Below, in pieces: positions 1-8,763 of a DNA stretch of 52,471 nt (the first letter of the stretch is position 1; every line of letters starts with the position of its first letter). The notes under the pieces are model-generated. The model ran no database searches and was not told the DNA's origin. It saw only the letters and a program-made list of their open reading frames with translations. Source of the DNA: Candidatus Delongbacteria bacterium (GTDB lineage: Bacteria > UBA4055); contig JAFGVM010000061.1 of assembly GCA_016937995.1 (NCBI GenBank), positions 1 to 52,471 on the forward strand, in the 5' to 3' direction. A program made the position numbers and the translations under genes.

Positions 1-6
1 AACGTG

Positions 7-83
7 TGGCAAAACGCCATATGGCGGTTTGCTGTCCAGTTCGTGCGTAAGAAAGTTGGCAAAACGCCATATGGCGTTTTTTT
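7..83 (+). repeat. Twin palindromic hairpins, the second terminator-like
   Basis: The 20-base string TGGCAAAACGCCATATGGCG occurs at 7-26 and again at 57-76. The second copy sits in a perfect 20-base palindrome (61-80, arms AAAACGCC/GGCGTTTT around ATAT) followed by a T run to 83, the shape of an intrinsic terminator for a gene ending left of the window. The first copy has one mismatch in its outer arms and no T run. The sequence between the copies is unrelated, so this is a duplicated hairpin rather than a long tandem repeat. Confidence 0.6.
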
Positions 84-268
84 CTACTGTGTCAGCATAT
101 TTTATAATTTTTTAATCACTACATTGTAGTGAAAATTATTGACTTCTGCAAGTGGAATTAAATTAGAATTTAGAAATCAGAAATTTGAGTAAGAAAAAAA
201 TGTCATAAACCGTCATAATTATGTCTTAAATAGCAGGAATTCCATAGCTGTTCAGCTACAAATTATTT

Positions 269-286
269 TTGGCACACAAGTTGCAA
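269..286 (+). promoter_or_regulatory. Sigma-54 (RpoN) promoter upstream of clpB
   Basis: TTGGCACACAAGTTGCAA matches the -24/-12 consensus (TGGCAC, five bases, TTGCA), with the invariant GG at 271-272 and GC at 283-284 exactly ten bases apart. Transcription would start near 296, about 80 bases before the clpB start. No enhancer-binding protein gene or clear activator site was recognised nearby. Use of this promoter is inferred from sequence only. Confidence 0.6.
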
Positions 287-299
287 TAATAAAAAGTTG

Positions 300-362
300 T
301 GAGTCTCGGGTCTCGGGTTGTGAGTTGACCCAAAACTCAAGACTCAAGACCCATGACCCAAA
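300..362 (+). repeat. Imperfect inverted repeat in the clpB leader
   Basis: A stretch built from reiterated GAGTCT, GGGTC and GAGTT blocks on the left and their complements (GACCC, AGACTC, AGACCC) on the right. Several alternative hairpins are possible, for example 308-312 with 327-331, or 301-306 with 340-345. It ends just before the clpB ribosome binding site. A related run of GAGTT/TATGAG units lies at 37079-37112, so it is probably a dispersed repeat. The rest of the 1-377 gap shows no gene. Confidence 0.5.
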
Positions 363-377
363 ATAAAGGAGAAAACT

Positions 378-2933
378 ATGAACAGTGAAAATATGACGAT
401 TAAAGTGCAGGAGTATCTGAATGAATCAGTTAAAACAGCGAAAGAATATAATGCTGCTGAAGTAACCGAGCTTCATTTCTTTGAAAAAATACTTCAGGAA
501 GAAAATATTATCACAACTCTGATAAAAAGGATAGGAGTTGATATATCTATTATAGCTGGTAAAGTTCAGACTGAGCTATCAAAACTGGCAAAAGTTAATT
601 CTGTTGCTACAAGTCTATATCTTTCATCTCAATTCAATAATATTCTTGAATCATCTTCTAAGCTGGCAGAGAAAATGGGGGATGAGTATGTAAGTTTAGA
701 GCATATTTTTCTTTCAATACTATCTGAGAAAAAAAGCAGTCTGTACAAAATTTTTAAGGATCTTAATATAGATCATGATACAGTTCTTAAACTTTTAAAA
801 TCAGTAAGAGGAAATCAAAAAGTTAAAGATTCTGATCCTGAAGCGAAATATGAAGTATTAAAGAAATATACCAGAGACTTAAATGAATTAGCTGAAAAAG
901 AAAAGCTTGATCCTGTGATAGGCAGAGATACAGAGATCAGGAGAGTTTTACAGATATTGACAAGAAGAACAAAAAACAACCCTGTATTGATCGGAGAACC
1001 GGGTACAGGTAAAACCGCTATTGCAGAAGGTATCGCTCACAGAATAATAAGAAAAGATGTGCCTGATAATCTTAAGGATAAGAGGATCATCGCATTGGAC
1101 CTTGCAGCTTTGATAGCCGGTGCAAAGTTCAGAGGTGAATTTGAAGAAAGACTGAAAGCTGTATTAAAGGAAGTTGAAGCTTCAGAAGGAAAACTCATAT
1201 TATTTATTGATGAGCTACACACATTAGTTGGTGCAGGTGCAGCTCAGGGGTCTATGGATGCATCAAATATGCTCAAACCTGCATTGGCAAGAGGAGAGAT
1301 AAAGGTAATAGGTGCAACAACAGTTTCAGAGTATCGGAAGTATATTGAAAAGGATGCTGCTTTTGAAAGAAGATTTCAACCTGTTATGATCGATGAACCT
1401 TCTATAGAGGACACAATATCTATATTAAGAGGAATAAAGGATAAATATGAAGTTCATCACGGTGTAAGGATCGCTGACAGTGCCCTGATATCTGCAGCAA
1501 AATTGTCGGCTAGATATATTTCAGACAGGTTTTTACCTGATAAAGCAATTGATCTTATTGATGAATCAGCTGCAAAATTGAAACTTGAAATAGAATCAAT
1601 GCCTGAAGAAATTGAGATCATACAAAGAAAGATCATTCAGCTGGAGATAGAGAAACAAGCGGTAAGCAAAGAAAAAGACAAAAGATCTAAGGACAGATAT
1701 GAACATATTAAGGAAGAGATAGCGAATCTTAAAGCTGAAGCTGATGAATTGAAAGTTCACTGGGAACAGGAAAAGAAATTTATCTCTGTTATTAGAGAGG
1801 GTACAAAGAAGATAGATGATCTTAAGAATGAGGAATCTATTGCAGAAAGGAACGGAGAGCTTGAAAAAGTTTCAAAATTGAGATATCAGGAGATACCGAA
1901 GATCAAGAAAACCATCGATGAAGCTACTGAAAATCTTGAAAAGTTTCAATCCGGTAAAAAAATGTTAAGAGAAGAGATCGGAGAGAATGAGATCGCTGAA
2001 ATTATATCAAGATGGACTCATATCCCTGTGAATAAACTTCTTGAAAGTGAGAAAGATAAACTCTTGAAAATGGAAGAACTTCTTACTTTGAGAGTAAAGG
2101 GTCAGGAAGAAGCTGTTCAGACAGTTTCGGAAGCTCTAAGAAGGAACCGGGCAGGTCTTCAGGACCCTAACAGACCGATCGCATCATTTATATTCCTCGG
2201 CTCGACAGGCGTGGGTAAAACTGAATTAGCTAAAGCTCTGGCTGAATTTATGTTCGACAGTGATGAGGCTATGGTAAGAATAGATATGAGTGAGTATATG
2301 GAATCTCATTCTGTAAGCAGGTTGATCGGTCCTCCTCCGGGATATGTCGGATATGATGAAGGAGGTCAATTGACAGATGCTGTCAGAAAAAAGCCGTTCT
2401 CTATAGTCCTATTTGATGAGATCGAAAAAGCTCATCCTCAGGTTTTCAATATTTTACTGCAGGTACTGGATGATGGGAGATTGACAGATAACAAAGGAAG
2501 AACTGTTAATTTTAAAAATACCATAATAATAATGACATCTAACTTAGGTTCAGAACTTTTTGCTAATATTGATTCAGTCACCGATGAGAAAAAAAAGGAA
2601 CTTGAAAAACTGATCAAAGGTCATTTAAAGCCTGAATTTGTGAACAGGCTTGATGATATCATTGTTTTCAATAAGTTGAACAGGGATATTATTTATGAAA
2701 TAGCTGAGAGATTGCTCAGTGATGTAAACAGGAGACTTGCTGACAGAGATATCAAAATAACTATAGATGAAGAATCAAAGAAATTGTTAGCTGAGAAGGG
2801 ATATGACAGCACATACGGGGCAAGACCTCTTAAAAGGCTCATAGAAAAAACTGTACTGAATAATCTTTCTGTGAAAATACTGAAAGGTGATGTACGTGAG
2901 GGGCAAATAGTAAACCTAATAGATCTGATCTAA
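378..2933 (+). CDS. clpB: ATP-dependent disaggregase ClpB
   Basis: Hexameric AAA+ chaperone that, with DnaK, extracts polypeptides from aggregates in the cytosol. At 851 residues it has the normal family length and order: Clp N-terminal repeat domain (about 1-145), first AAA+ module with Walker A GEPGTGKT (206-213), a long charged coiled-coil middle domain (about 400-530), second AAA+ module with Walker A GSTGVGKT (608-615), and the C-terminal small domain. The long middle domain separates it from ClpA and ClpC, and no ClpP-binding loop was noticed. The ATG is preceded by AAAGGAG. It lies behind a sigma-54-type promoter (269-286), which is an unusual control for clpB. The next gene is an envelope protease, so the start of the window is a protein quality-control block. 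Confidence 0.95.
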   Translation: MNSENMTIKVQEYLNESVKTAKEYNAAEVTELHFFEKILQEENIITTLIKRIGVDISIIAGKVQTELSKLAKVNSVATSLYLSSQFNNILESSSKLAEKMGDEYVSLEHIFLSILSEKKSSLYKIFKDLNIDHDTVLKLLKSVRGNQKVKDSDPEAKYEVLKKYTRDLNELAEKEKLDPVIGRDTEIRRVLQILTRRTKNNPVLIGEPGTGKTAIAEGIAHRIIRKDVPDNLKDKRIIALDLAALIAGAKFRGEFEERLKAVLKEVEASEGKLILFIDELHTLVGAGAAQGSMDASNMLKPALARGEIKVIGATTVSEYRKYIEKDAAFERRFQPVMIDEPSIEDTISILRGIKDKYEVHHGVRIADSALISAAKLSARYISDRFLPDKAIDLIDESAAKLKLEIESMPEEIEIIQRKIIQLEIEKQAVSKEKDKRSKDRYEHIKEEIANLKAEADELKVHWEQEKKFISVIREGTKKIDDLKNEESIAERNGELEKVSKLRYQEIPKIKKTIDEATENLEKFQSGKKMLREEIGENEIAEIISRWTHIPVNKLLESEKDKLLKMEELLTLRVKGQEEAVQTVSEALRRNRAGLQDPNRPIASFIFLGSTGVGKTELAKALAEFMFDSDEAMVRIDMSEYMESHSVSRLIGPPPGYVGYDEGGQLTDAVRKKPFSIVLFDEIEKAHPQVFNILLQVLDDGRLTDNKGRTVNFKNTIIIMTSNLGSELFANIDSVTDEKKKELEKLIKGHLKPEFVNRLDDIIVFNKLNRDIIYEIAERLLSDVNRRLADRDIKITIDEESKKLLAEKGYDSTYGARPLKRLIEKTVLNNLSVKILKGDVREGQIVNLIDLI

Positions 2934-3038
2934 TATCTAAGTAATTCGGGTAAATTGAAGAAAAATATGAGGAACAATCTTAATTTGAAAATTGTATAAT
3001 TTCGGAATTGATAATAAAAATCAACAAAGGAGTTCAAA

Positions 3039-4535
3039 ATGAAAATTCTAAAAAATCTTACCATGGTAATAATATTTATTATGCTTGGTGTTTTATTGAC
3101 GGCAAAGTTTGATCTAACTGATGATGTTTCTGCGGGAATCTCAACTAATGACAATGTGTACAGTGATGAAAACGGTCACAGTAAATTTGCAGTTATAGCA
3201 AAATCGGTTATGCCGGCAGTAGTAAATATTAAGGTTGAAAGAAGTTTTGAATACAATTATACATCTCCATTTGACAGATTTTTTAATTCCGATCCTTTTC
3301 TGGATGATTTTTTTGGAGGGCGGAGAGCTCAACCTAGACAAAAAACAAAAAAGCAGATACAAAAAGCCGAAGGGTCCGGATTCGTTTATTCAACCGATGG
3401 TTATATAATGACAAATAATCATGTTGTTGAAAAGGCTGATAAAATAGTTGTGAGATTTAGTAATGGTGATGAGGTAGAGGCAAAAATAATCGGTACGGAT
3501 CCTGAAACCGATCTTGCAGTAATTAAAGTTGATAAGGAATTTAACAAGGAAAATATTCTTGAATTGGGAGATTCCGATGAACTGTGGGTCGGTGACTGGG
3601 TAATAGCAATAGGTTCTCCTTACAGTCTTGAAAAAACCGTAACAGTCGGAGTAGTAAGTGCAAAAGACAGATCAGGTCTGGGAATAATGGGTGGTCCGGT
3701 ATTCCAGGATTTTATACAAACAGATGCTGCTATTAATCCGGGTAACAGTGGAGGACCTTTATTGAACATCAGTGGAAAGGTGATAGGTATCAATGCAGCT
3801 GTAAATTCTCAAGCTCAGGGTATAGGATTTGCGATTCCGATTAACCTTGCCAGAAAGATAACAACAAATCTGAAAGATGACGGTATAGTTAAAAGAGCTT
3901 ATCTGGGAATACTTCCTAAAGATATTTCAAATGGAGAAAAAGAGATACTTGGATTGAATGAAGATCAAAACGGCATACTGGTAGCAACTGTTGAAAAAGA
4001 TACACCGGCTGAAGAATCAGGTCTTCAGGCTGATGATATTATTATAGAGATGAATGGTAAACCTATAGAGACTCTGGATAAGTTCAGATTCGAACTTGCT
4101 GCTTTTAAACCGGGAGAAAAGATCAAATTTTTGGTATTGAGAGATGGAAAAGAAAAATCCTTCAGTGTAAAACTTGGAGACAGAAGTGAATTACTCGGAT
4201 TGAATAAGGATGACGGTGATAATTCAGAAAAAAATGAAAGTGAGGATTTGTTAGGTCTTTCTTTGCAAAATGTTGATGACCAGATAAAAGATAAGTATAA
4301 ATTAAGAATCGATAATGGTGTCATTGTTACTAATGTGGATGATAACTCACAATTATATGGAAAGTTAACAGCCGGTGATGTTGTCACTAAAGTAATAATT
4401 GCAGGTATACAATATAAGATAGATTCGATAAAAGACTTTAAAAAAGTGGCAAAAATAATAAAAGATAAAAATGTAAATTATATAATAAAGTACTTGAGAA
4501 ACGGAAGAAAAGAGTATATACTGATAAAGCAATAA
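3039..4535 (+). CDS. Periplasmic serine protease, HtrA/DegP family
   Basis: Envelope protease/chaperone that degrades misfolded exported proteins. The 498-residue product starts with an uncleaved anchor or signal segment (about 7-22). It then has a trypsin-like domain with triad His128 (TNNHVVEK), Asp158 (ETDLAVIK) and Ser237 (GNSGGPL), and two PDZ domains (about 285-385 and 405-495); the second is divergent. A basic, Phe-rich insert (about 75-110, FFNSDPFLDDFFGGRR) precedes the catalytic His, as is usual for the LA loop of DegP/DegQ-type enzymes. AAGGAG precedes the ATG. The 105-base gap after clpB shows no clear terminator, so cotranscription is possible. The sigma factor gene follows 36 bases downstream. 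Whether it is DegP-, DegQ- or DegS-like cannot be decided here. Confidence 0.92.
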   Translation: MKILKNLTMVIIFIMLGVLLTAKFDLTDDVSAGISTNDNVYSDENGHSKFAVIAKSVMPAVVNIKVERSFEYNYTSPFDRFFNSDPFLDDFFGGRRAQPRQKTKKQIQKAEGSGFVYSTDGYIMTNNHVVEKADKIVVRFSNGDEVEAKIIGTDPETDLAVIKVDKEFNKENILELGDSDELWVGDWVIAIGSPYSLEKTVTVGVVSAKDRSGLGIMGGPVFQDFIQTDAAINPGNSGGPLLNISGKVIGINAAVNSQAQGIGFAIPINLARKITTNLKDDGIVKRAYLGILPKDISNGEKEILGLNEDQNGILVATVEKDTPAEESGLQADDIIIEMNGKPIETLDKFRFELAAFKPGEKIKFLVLRDGKEKSFSVKLGDRSELLGLNKDDGDNSEKNESEDLLGLSLQNVDDQIKDKYKLRIDNGVIVTNVDDNSQLYGKLTAGDVVTKVIIAGIQYKIDSIKDFKKVAKIIKDKNVNYIIKYLRNGRKEYILIKQ

Positions 4536-4571
4536 ATTATTGCCTACCATAAATCAGTAGAGGAATGCTCT

Positions 4572-5432
4572 GTGTCAAAAAATAACGGACTTGGTAAGAC
4601 CAGTCATCTTTTGGACAAGTATTTACAGGAGATCGGCAGAGAAGATCTGATCTCTGCCGAAGAAGAAGTGATTCTTGCTCAAAAAATGAAAATTGGCGGT
4701 AAGCAGGGAGAGATGGCTTTAGAGAAGATGGTCAGAGCCAACTTGAGATTTGTAGTTTCAGTTGCAAAACAGTATCAGAGTCAGGGTTTAAGTTTAAGTG
4801 ATCTGATAAATGAAGGAAATATGGGACTGATAAAAGCTGCAAAAAGGTTTGACGAAACTAAAGGTTTTAAATTTATTTCTTATGCAGTTTGGTGGATCAG
4901 ACAGGCAATTTTACAAGCCTTAGCTGAGCAGTCAAGAGTTGTAAGGTTGCCACTTAACAAGGTCGGAGCTTTGAATAAGATCAGTAAGATAAAAGCTGAT
5001 CTTGAGAAAAAGTATGAACGGGAACCAACATCTGAAGAGATAGCTCAGGCACTTGAGACAACGGAGTTAGAGATCAGTGACACTTTGAAGATCTCAGGGA
5101 AGCATTTATCGATCGATGCCCAGTTCAATGATACTGATGATAATACTTTACTCGATATTTTGAAAGATGACAAAGAACCTCTGCCTGATAAAGAATTGTT
5201 CGATGATTCTTTGAAAGAGGAGATCGAGAGTGCTTTGGATTCGCTCACAGTAAGAGAGAGAGAAGTTATTGTTCTGTATTTTGGTATTGGTCAGGACAAT
5301 TCGATGACTTTAGAGGAAATAGGAATGAAATTCGGACTTACAAGAGAAAGGGTGCGACAGATAAAAGAAAAAGCGATTAGAAGATTGAGGCATGCTTCTA
5401 GATCAAAAATGTTAAGGGATTATTTGGGATAA
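4572..5432 (+). CDS. rpoD: Primary-type sigma-70 factor (RpoD/SigA-like)
   Basis: RNA polymerase sigma factor for promoter recognition. Region 1.2 is near the N terminus, region 2 spans about 50-120 ([18 protein letters not shown], then [13 protein letters not shown] at 101-113 for -10 melting), region 3 about 125-200, and region 4 carries the -35 helix-turn-helix (about 245-272, [17 protein letters not shown]). At 286 residues it lacks region 1.1, as primary sigma factors of Bacteroidota do, which supports an FCB host. The start is a GTG preceded by GAGG; the nearby ATG at 4565 is in another frame. It probably shares a transcript with the HtrA gene before it and the small membrane protein after it. 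A group 2 (RpoS-like) role cannot be excluded from this window. Confidence 0.88.
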   Translation: MSKNNGLGKTSHLLDKYLQEIGREDLISAEEEVILAQKMKIGGKQGEMALEKMVRANLRFVVSVAKQYQSQGLSLSDLINEGNMGLIKAAKRFDETKGFKFISYAVWWIRQAILQALAEQSRVVRLPLNKVGALNKISKIKADLEKKYEREPTSEEIAQALETTELEISDTLKISGKHLSIDAQFNDTDDNTLLDILKDDKEPLPDKELFDDSLKEEIESALDSLTVREREVIVLYFGIGQDNSMTLEEIGMKFGLTRERVRQIKEKAIRRLRHASRSKMLRDYLG

Positions 5433-5452
5433 TAAACATAGGATGAGTAATT

Positions 5453-5710
5453 ATGGAAGAGAAAAAAACAAAAAAGAAAGTAGATATGGTGACAGTTATT
5501 TCTGTTATTCTGGTTACAACAATAATTTGTTTATTCAATTCATGGCTATACTACAACAAAAGGATCGAAAATATTAAAAAGAATAATGAAGTAAAGTCAA
5601 GGGTACTTAAAACTACTATAGAGCAGCTTAATAAAAAGAATCAGGACCTTCAGTTAACTCTGGATAAACTGAATGCCGATGTTCAAAAAGCTCTGGAAGA
5701 GAATCAATAA
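5453..5710 (+). CDS. Small membrane protein with a coiled coil
   Basis: An 85-residue protein of unknown function. After a Lys-rich start (EEKKTKKKVD) there is one membrane span (about 12-33), then a charged heptad-like helix rich in Lys, Asn and Leu (about 38-82). The topology suggests a bitopic protein with its coiled coil outside the cytoplasm, like FtsL/DivIC-type proteins, but there is no sequence match strong enough to name it. It starts 20 bases after the sigma factor gene with a weak Shine-Dalgarno (GGATGAG). Its 3' end overlaps the convergent pseudouridine synthase gene by 7 bases. Confidence 0.7.
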   Translation: MEEKKTKKKVDMVTVISVILVTTIICLFNSWLYYNKRIENIKKNNEVKSRVLKTTIEQLNKKNQDLQLTLDKLNADVQKALEENQ

Positions 5711-6420
5711 GTAATTATGTCTTCGAGCATTATGTTCATATTTGGGGAGAAATCTTTTCGATCAGGATTTTCTTTATAAAAGAATGTGTGGTCGTTACCA
5801 TCCATATCAGAGAATTTGAGAATAATACTTTCCAGATAGAAGTTTTCGTTAAGCCGGTCTTTTTTACCGGCTTTTTTATTATAAATGTGATCCCCTGTTA
5901 ATGGTAACCCAAGATCAGCAAGCATAACTCTGATCTGATGCATACGACCGGTAATAAGCCTTACAAGAATATTATATCTGTCCTTTTTGTTATCGGTCGG
6001 TTCAATACATAAAATATCAAGAAATGAAGGTTTCCCACCACTTCTTACAATTACTGCTTTATTTCCATCTACCTTTAAAAATCGTTTATGTGTTCCCTGT
6101 AAAGTACCGATCTCTTTGTTATGGTTATCAATGCAGGCAACATAATATTTTTGAAAATTGATACTTTTGATCTGCTCGTTATAGAAAGCTATTGACTCAC
6201 TGTTCAATGCAACTAATAATAATCCTGATGTGATCCTGTCCAATCTGTGTGGGAAATACAATTCATTCACTCCGAGATGTTCTTTAAGCATGCTTTCTAA
6301 AGAAGAACCCTTTACATCATCACTGAGCTGCGTAGCTATACCCGATGGTTTGAAGACAACTATCTCATTTTCAGTTTGATGCAGTATTTTTATTTTGTTT
6401 TTTTGCATTTTCATTCTCAT
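5704..6420 (-). CDS. RluA-family pseudouridine synthase
   Basis: Isomerises specific uridines in rRNA or tRNA to pseudouridine. The signature PHRLDRITSGLLLVA contains the catalytic Asp61, and RLITGRMHQIRVMLADLGLPLTGD is the usual RluA-type C-terminal RNA-contact and GxxR-H-Q-I-R region. It is a short form (238 residues) without an S4 domain. Three Met codons lie within the first five residues (positions 1, 3, 5) and no Shine-Dalgarno distinguishes them. The coding DNA also holds a plus-strand terminator hairpin (5851-5880). Its target (RluA-, RluC-, RluD- or TruC-like) cannot be assigned. Confidence 0.85.
   Translation of the reverse strand: MRMKMQKNKIKILHQTENEIVVFKPSGIATQLSDDVKGSSLESMLKEHLGVNELYFPHRLDRITSGLLLVALNSESIAFYNEQIKSINFQKYYVACIDNHNKEIGTLQGTHKRFLKVDGNKAVIVRSGGKPSFLDILCIEPTDNKKDRYNILVRLITGRMHQIRVMLADLGLPLTGDHIYNKKAGKKDRLNENFYLESIILKFSDMDGNDHTFFYKENPDRKDFSPNMNIMLEDIITY
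5851..5880 (+). terminator. Intrinsic terminator lying inside the opposite-strand gene
   Basis: A perfect 8-base stem AAGCCGGT (5851-5858) / ACCGGCTT (5866-5873) with a 7-base loop and a following T-rich run (TTTTATT). On the plus strand this is a canonical terminator for the sigma factor/small protein transcript, but it lies about 140 bases inside the coding part of the convergent RluA-family gene. Confidence 0.6.
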
Positions 6421-6438
6421 TTACATAAGCAGGGATAA

Positions 6439-6513
6439 TGTCATATTCGGACTTGATCCGGATATCTACAACAATAGATATAGATCCCCGTGTCAAGCAC
6501 GAGGATGACAGCA
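6439..6513. repeat. Dispersed palindromic repeats (family E)
   Basis: Two stacked palindromic units fill the gap between the pseudouridine synthase and epimerase genes: GTCATATTCGGACTTGATCC followed by GGATAT, and TAGATCCCCGTGT/AGCACGAGGATGACA. Similar units recur at 14424-14453 and 22795-22831. The layout (GTCAT, inverted arms, ATGAC) resembles short intergenic repeats known from many bacterial genomes. Confidence 0.6.
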
Positions 6514-6520
6514 AATATTA

Positions 6521-7537
6521 TTAAAACAGGCGGTTCTTCCATGTTTCAGGTGTCTTTTCGTTTATTATTTCAAGGTCAAGATGATATTTGAAGGGTTTTA
6601 CACCTCTTTGTTTTATATGATCTATCATACTTTGAAGACCGTCTTTAAGTTTTATCTTAGGGTCATAATTGAACATATTACGGGCTTTATCTGCAGAACA
6701 ATTTGCTAATAGGACTTCCTGAGGTCTTGATCTCTTATATAAAGGTTCAAGTTTGAAATCTAATAGACCGGCAATTGTTTGTGCAAGTTGATTAATTGAA
6801 ATAAATTCGTCATCAGGGCCAATATTTATAACTTCTCCAACGGCTTCATTCTCAAAGGCTAACCGATATAAAATATCTATATCATCCTGAATAAAGCTGA
6901 AACACCGTTTTTGTTCACCGTCACCATAGATTATCGGCTGCCGTCCCTGAAGCATCAGGTTTATCATGATGCTTGCCACATTTCTGTAAGGGTCATCATA
7001 TTTTTGTCTGGGACCGATGATATTATGCGGTACGGCAATTACATATTCCATACCGTGAATATCACATAGATTTTTCAGGAACAACTCGGTAGAATGTTTC
7101 CCGATACCGTACGGATCCTGAGGTGAAGGTGTCATATCTTCTGTAAATGGAACGAATTCCTGTGTTCCGTACCTCGCCATAGAGGAACAGAAAACAAATC
7201 GTTTTGCTTTATTCGCAATGGCTGCAGTGATCAGTGAAACAGATGACTGAACAATATTCTTAGTTATAAAGAAGGGGCTGAATACACTTAGTCCTTCATA
7301 GGCAGTAGCTGCACAATGAAAAATGATGTCACAGTCTCTGGTGATCTTGACTATAGAATTATGAAAGTTGAGATCATACTGGTAGAATTCCACTTCAGAA
7401 GGTACGTTATCAAGGTAACCTCCGAGAAGATTATCACAACCGACAACTTTGTAACCGTCAGATATGAATCTATCTGCCAAATGACTTCCAAGGAAGCCAG
7501 CTACTCCGCTGATGAATATTTTAGGTTTCTTTTTCAT
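6521..7537 (-). CDS. NAD-dependent sugar-nucleotide epimerase/dehydratase (extended SDR)
   Basis: Probably interconverts an NDP-sugar for surface glycan synthesis. It has an N-terminal Rossmann motif GVAGFLG (11-17), an acidic residue for the adenine ribose (VVGCDNLLGG), the Ser118/Ser119 region (VFCSSMARYG) and the catalytic pair Tyr143/Lys147 (DPYGIGK). Its 338 residues fit GalE/WbpP-like extended SDRs, and the YGDGEQKRCFSFIQDD stretch is typical of that group. The substrate cannot be read from sequence. It is followed by the pseudouridine synthase gene and preceded by the GT8 glycosyltransferase on the same strand, with repeats in both gaps. Confidence 0.85.
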   Translation of the reverse strand: MKKKPKIFISGVAGFLGSHLADRFISDGYKVVGCDNLLGGYLDNVPSEVEFYQYDLNFHNSIVKITRDCDIIFHCAATAYEGLSVFSPFFITKNIVQSSVSLITAAIANKAKRFVFCSSMARYGTQEFVPFTEDMTPSPQDPYGIGKHSTELFLKNLCDIHGMEYVIAVPHNIIGPRQKYDDPYRNVASIMINLMLQGRQPIIYGDGEQKRCFSFIQDDIDILYRLAFENEAVGEVINIGPDDEFISINQLAQTIAGLLDFKLEPLYKRSRPQEVLLANCSADKARNMFNYDPKIKLKDGLQSMIDHIKQRGVKPFKYHLDLEIINEKTPETWKNRLF

Positions 7538-7549
7538 AGTGCCTCTTCT

Positions 7550-7617
7550 GTCATTGCGGTCTCCGATCCGGAATCTAATCCCGATTTATCGGGAGAATCA
7601 AGTTCAGAATGACGGGT
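7550..7617. repeat. Dispersed palindromic repeat
   Basis: TCATTGCGGTCTCCGATCCG at the left and GTTCAGAATGACGGG at the right surround AATCCCGATTTATCGGGA. It occupies the whole gap between the epimerase and GT8 genes. The same CCCGATTTATCGGG core appears inside repeats at 39527-39542 and, reversed, at 40315-40330. Confidence 0.55.
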
Positions 7618-8646
7618 TTAGATAACTTCTAATCTTAATATTTTCTTCCTGATACTCGCAAGTCTTGGTATTTCCATCATTTTCGGATAATCTTTTTCAA
7701 CCATGGACAGATAGCTTTTATACCAGAAAAGGAAATCTTCATGCTCCATATAATTCTTCAGTCCTTTTTTATTGAAATACCAGGGTTTAAATCCGGAGTA
7801 ATGACATCCGCAAAGATACTTCAATCCGGGATATCCGTTGAATGAACTGAATTTTATATCAATACTTTTCCACTGTCCCGACCATCTGATAGTGAAATAC
7901 TGCATGTCTGGCCATTTGAAAAGATCTCCGACAAGTTTTTTTATCTCAGGTCGTTCAACATCTTTCACTATACTTTCAAGTTCTTTCTTCGAAGTATCAA
8001 ATACATAGATAGATCCATTCAGTCCAAGATTTGCAACATCATACAGAGGTCTGTCAGTTATTTCTTTAGGAATATCAGCACCGTGAGGAGCATCAGGTTC
8101 ATATCTTTTATGCCAGTTCCATTTGCCTTCATTTTCAATTGACTCAGGATAGACATACTTCCCGTTCTCGTCCCATTCAAGACAATTTGATTTTTTTTCA
8201 TTCAGCATACCTGCAGGAGCTCCGATATTGAAGAGTGAATCATAATGTCTCAATGGATAAACATCTGCATCCAGGATACATATCCTTTCATAGTTCAAAC
8301 CATATCCACCATCAGGACCAAGCAGTAAAGAATTAAGTCTTGTAAACCATAGAGGTCTGTCCTCTCTTCCTTTTCGTTCTTTGTGAGGAACGAATATTCT
8401 TTTCACTCTGATAACATGATCATAGATCATTTTCAAAGGTTTTATAGTTTCTTCATCTATCTCTTCAGTGACCATGCAAACAGTATCAGCCTGTGAATTC
8501 TGTTTTTTCAAACCATAAGCTAATAACAATGTTGAAGCAAGATAGCTGTCATTCATCATCAGGAATGTAACGAAAGCGAACCTTGATGAACCATCAGGTC
8601 GCTTCATGTTTTCTGGTGCTTTGAATTGTGAGAAGAAGTCTTTCAT
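7618..8646 (-). CDS. Glycosyltransferase family 8, glycogenin-like
   Basis: Retaining GT-A fold transferase that would use a UDP-sugar. It opens with FAFVTFLMMNDSYLASTLLLA, has the metal-binding DAD motif (116-118, CILDADVYP) and the later NGYPGLKYLCGCHYSGFKPW stretch, with the His that completes metal binding in GT8 enzymes. The ATG at 8646 (342 residues) is chosen although an in-frame ATG exists at 8700. The extra 18 residues would be encoded by a dispersed repeat (8671-8758) and the family domain begins after them. Neither start has a clear Shine-Dalgarno. It sits beside a sugar-nucleotide epimerase, so a role in surface polysaccharide or protein glycosylation is likely; acceptor and donor are unknown. 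Confidence 0.8.
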   Translation of the reverse strand: MKDFFSQFKAPENMKRPDGSSRFAFVTFLMMNDSYLASTLLLAYGLKKQNSQADTVCMVTEEIDEETIKPLKMIYDHVIRVKRIFVPHKERKGREDRPLWFTRLNSLLLGPDGGYGLNYERICILDADVYPLRHYDSLFNIGAPAGMLNEKKSNCLEWDENGKYVYPESIENEGKWNWHKRYEPDAPHGADIPKEITDRPLYDVANLGLNGSIYVFDTSKKELESIVKDVERPEIKKLVGDLFKWPDMQYFTIRWSGQWKSIDIKFSSFNGYPGLKYLCGCHYSGFKPWYFNKKGLKNYMEHEDFLFWYKSYLSMVEKDYPKMMEIPRLASIRKKILRLEVI

Positions 8647-8670
8647 ATTGTATTTTTGTCTTTTATAAAA

Positions 8671-8758
8671 GTCACATTGAGTTTGCCTGCTCCGATTCAT
8701 CGGAGAAATGTCAGACTTTTGAAATCAAGTCTTAGTCTTCGATTAACTCAGACTGACT
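8671..8758 (-). repeat. Dispersed repeat, family F, copy 1
   Basis: Read on the minus strand it begins GTCAGTCTGAGTTAATCGAAG and ends with AACTCAATGTGACTTTTAT. The copy at 40653-40735 on the plus strand has the same ends, with a single mismatch over the first 29 bases, around a different middle. It occupies the gap between ruvX and the GT8 gene. Confidence 0.75.
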
Positions 8759-8763
8759 TGATT

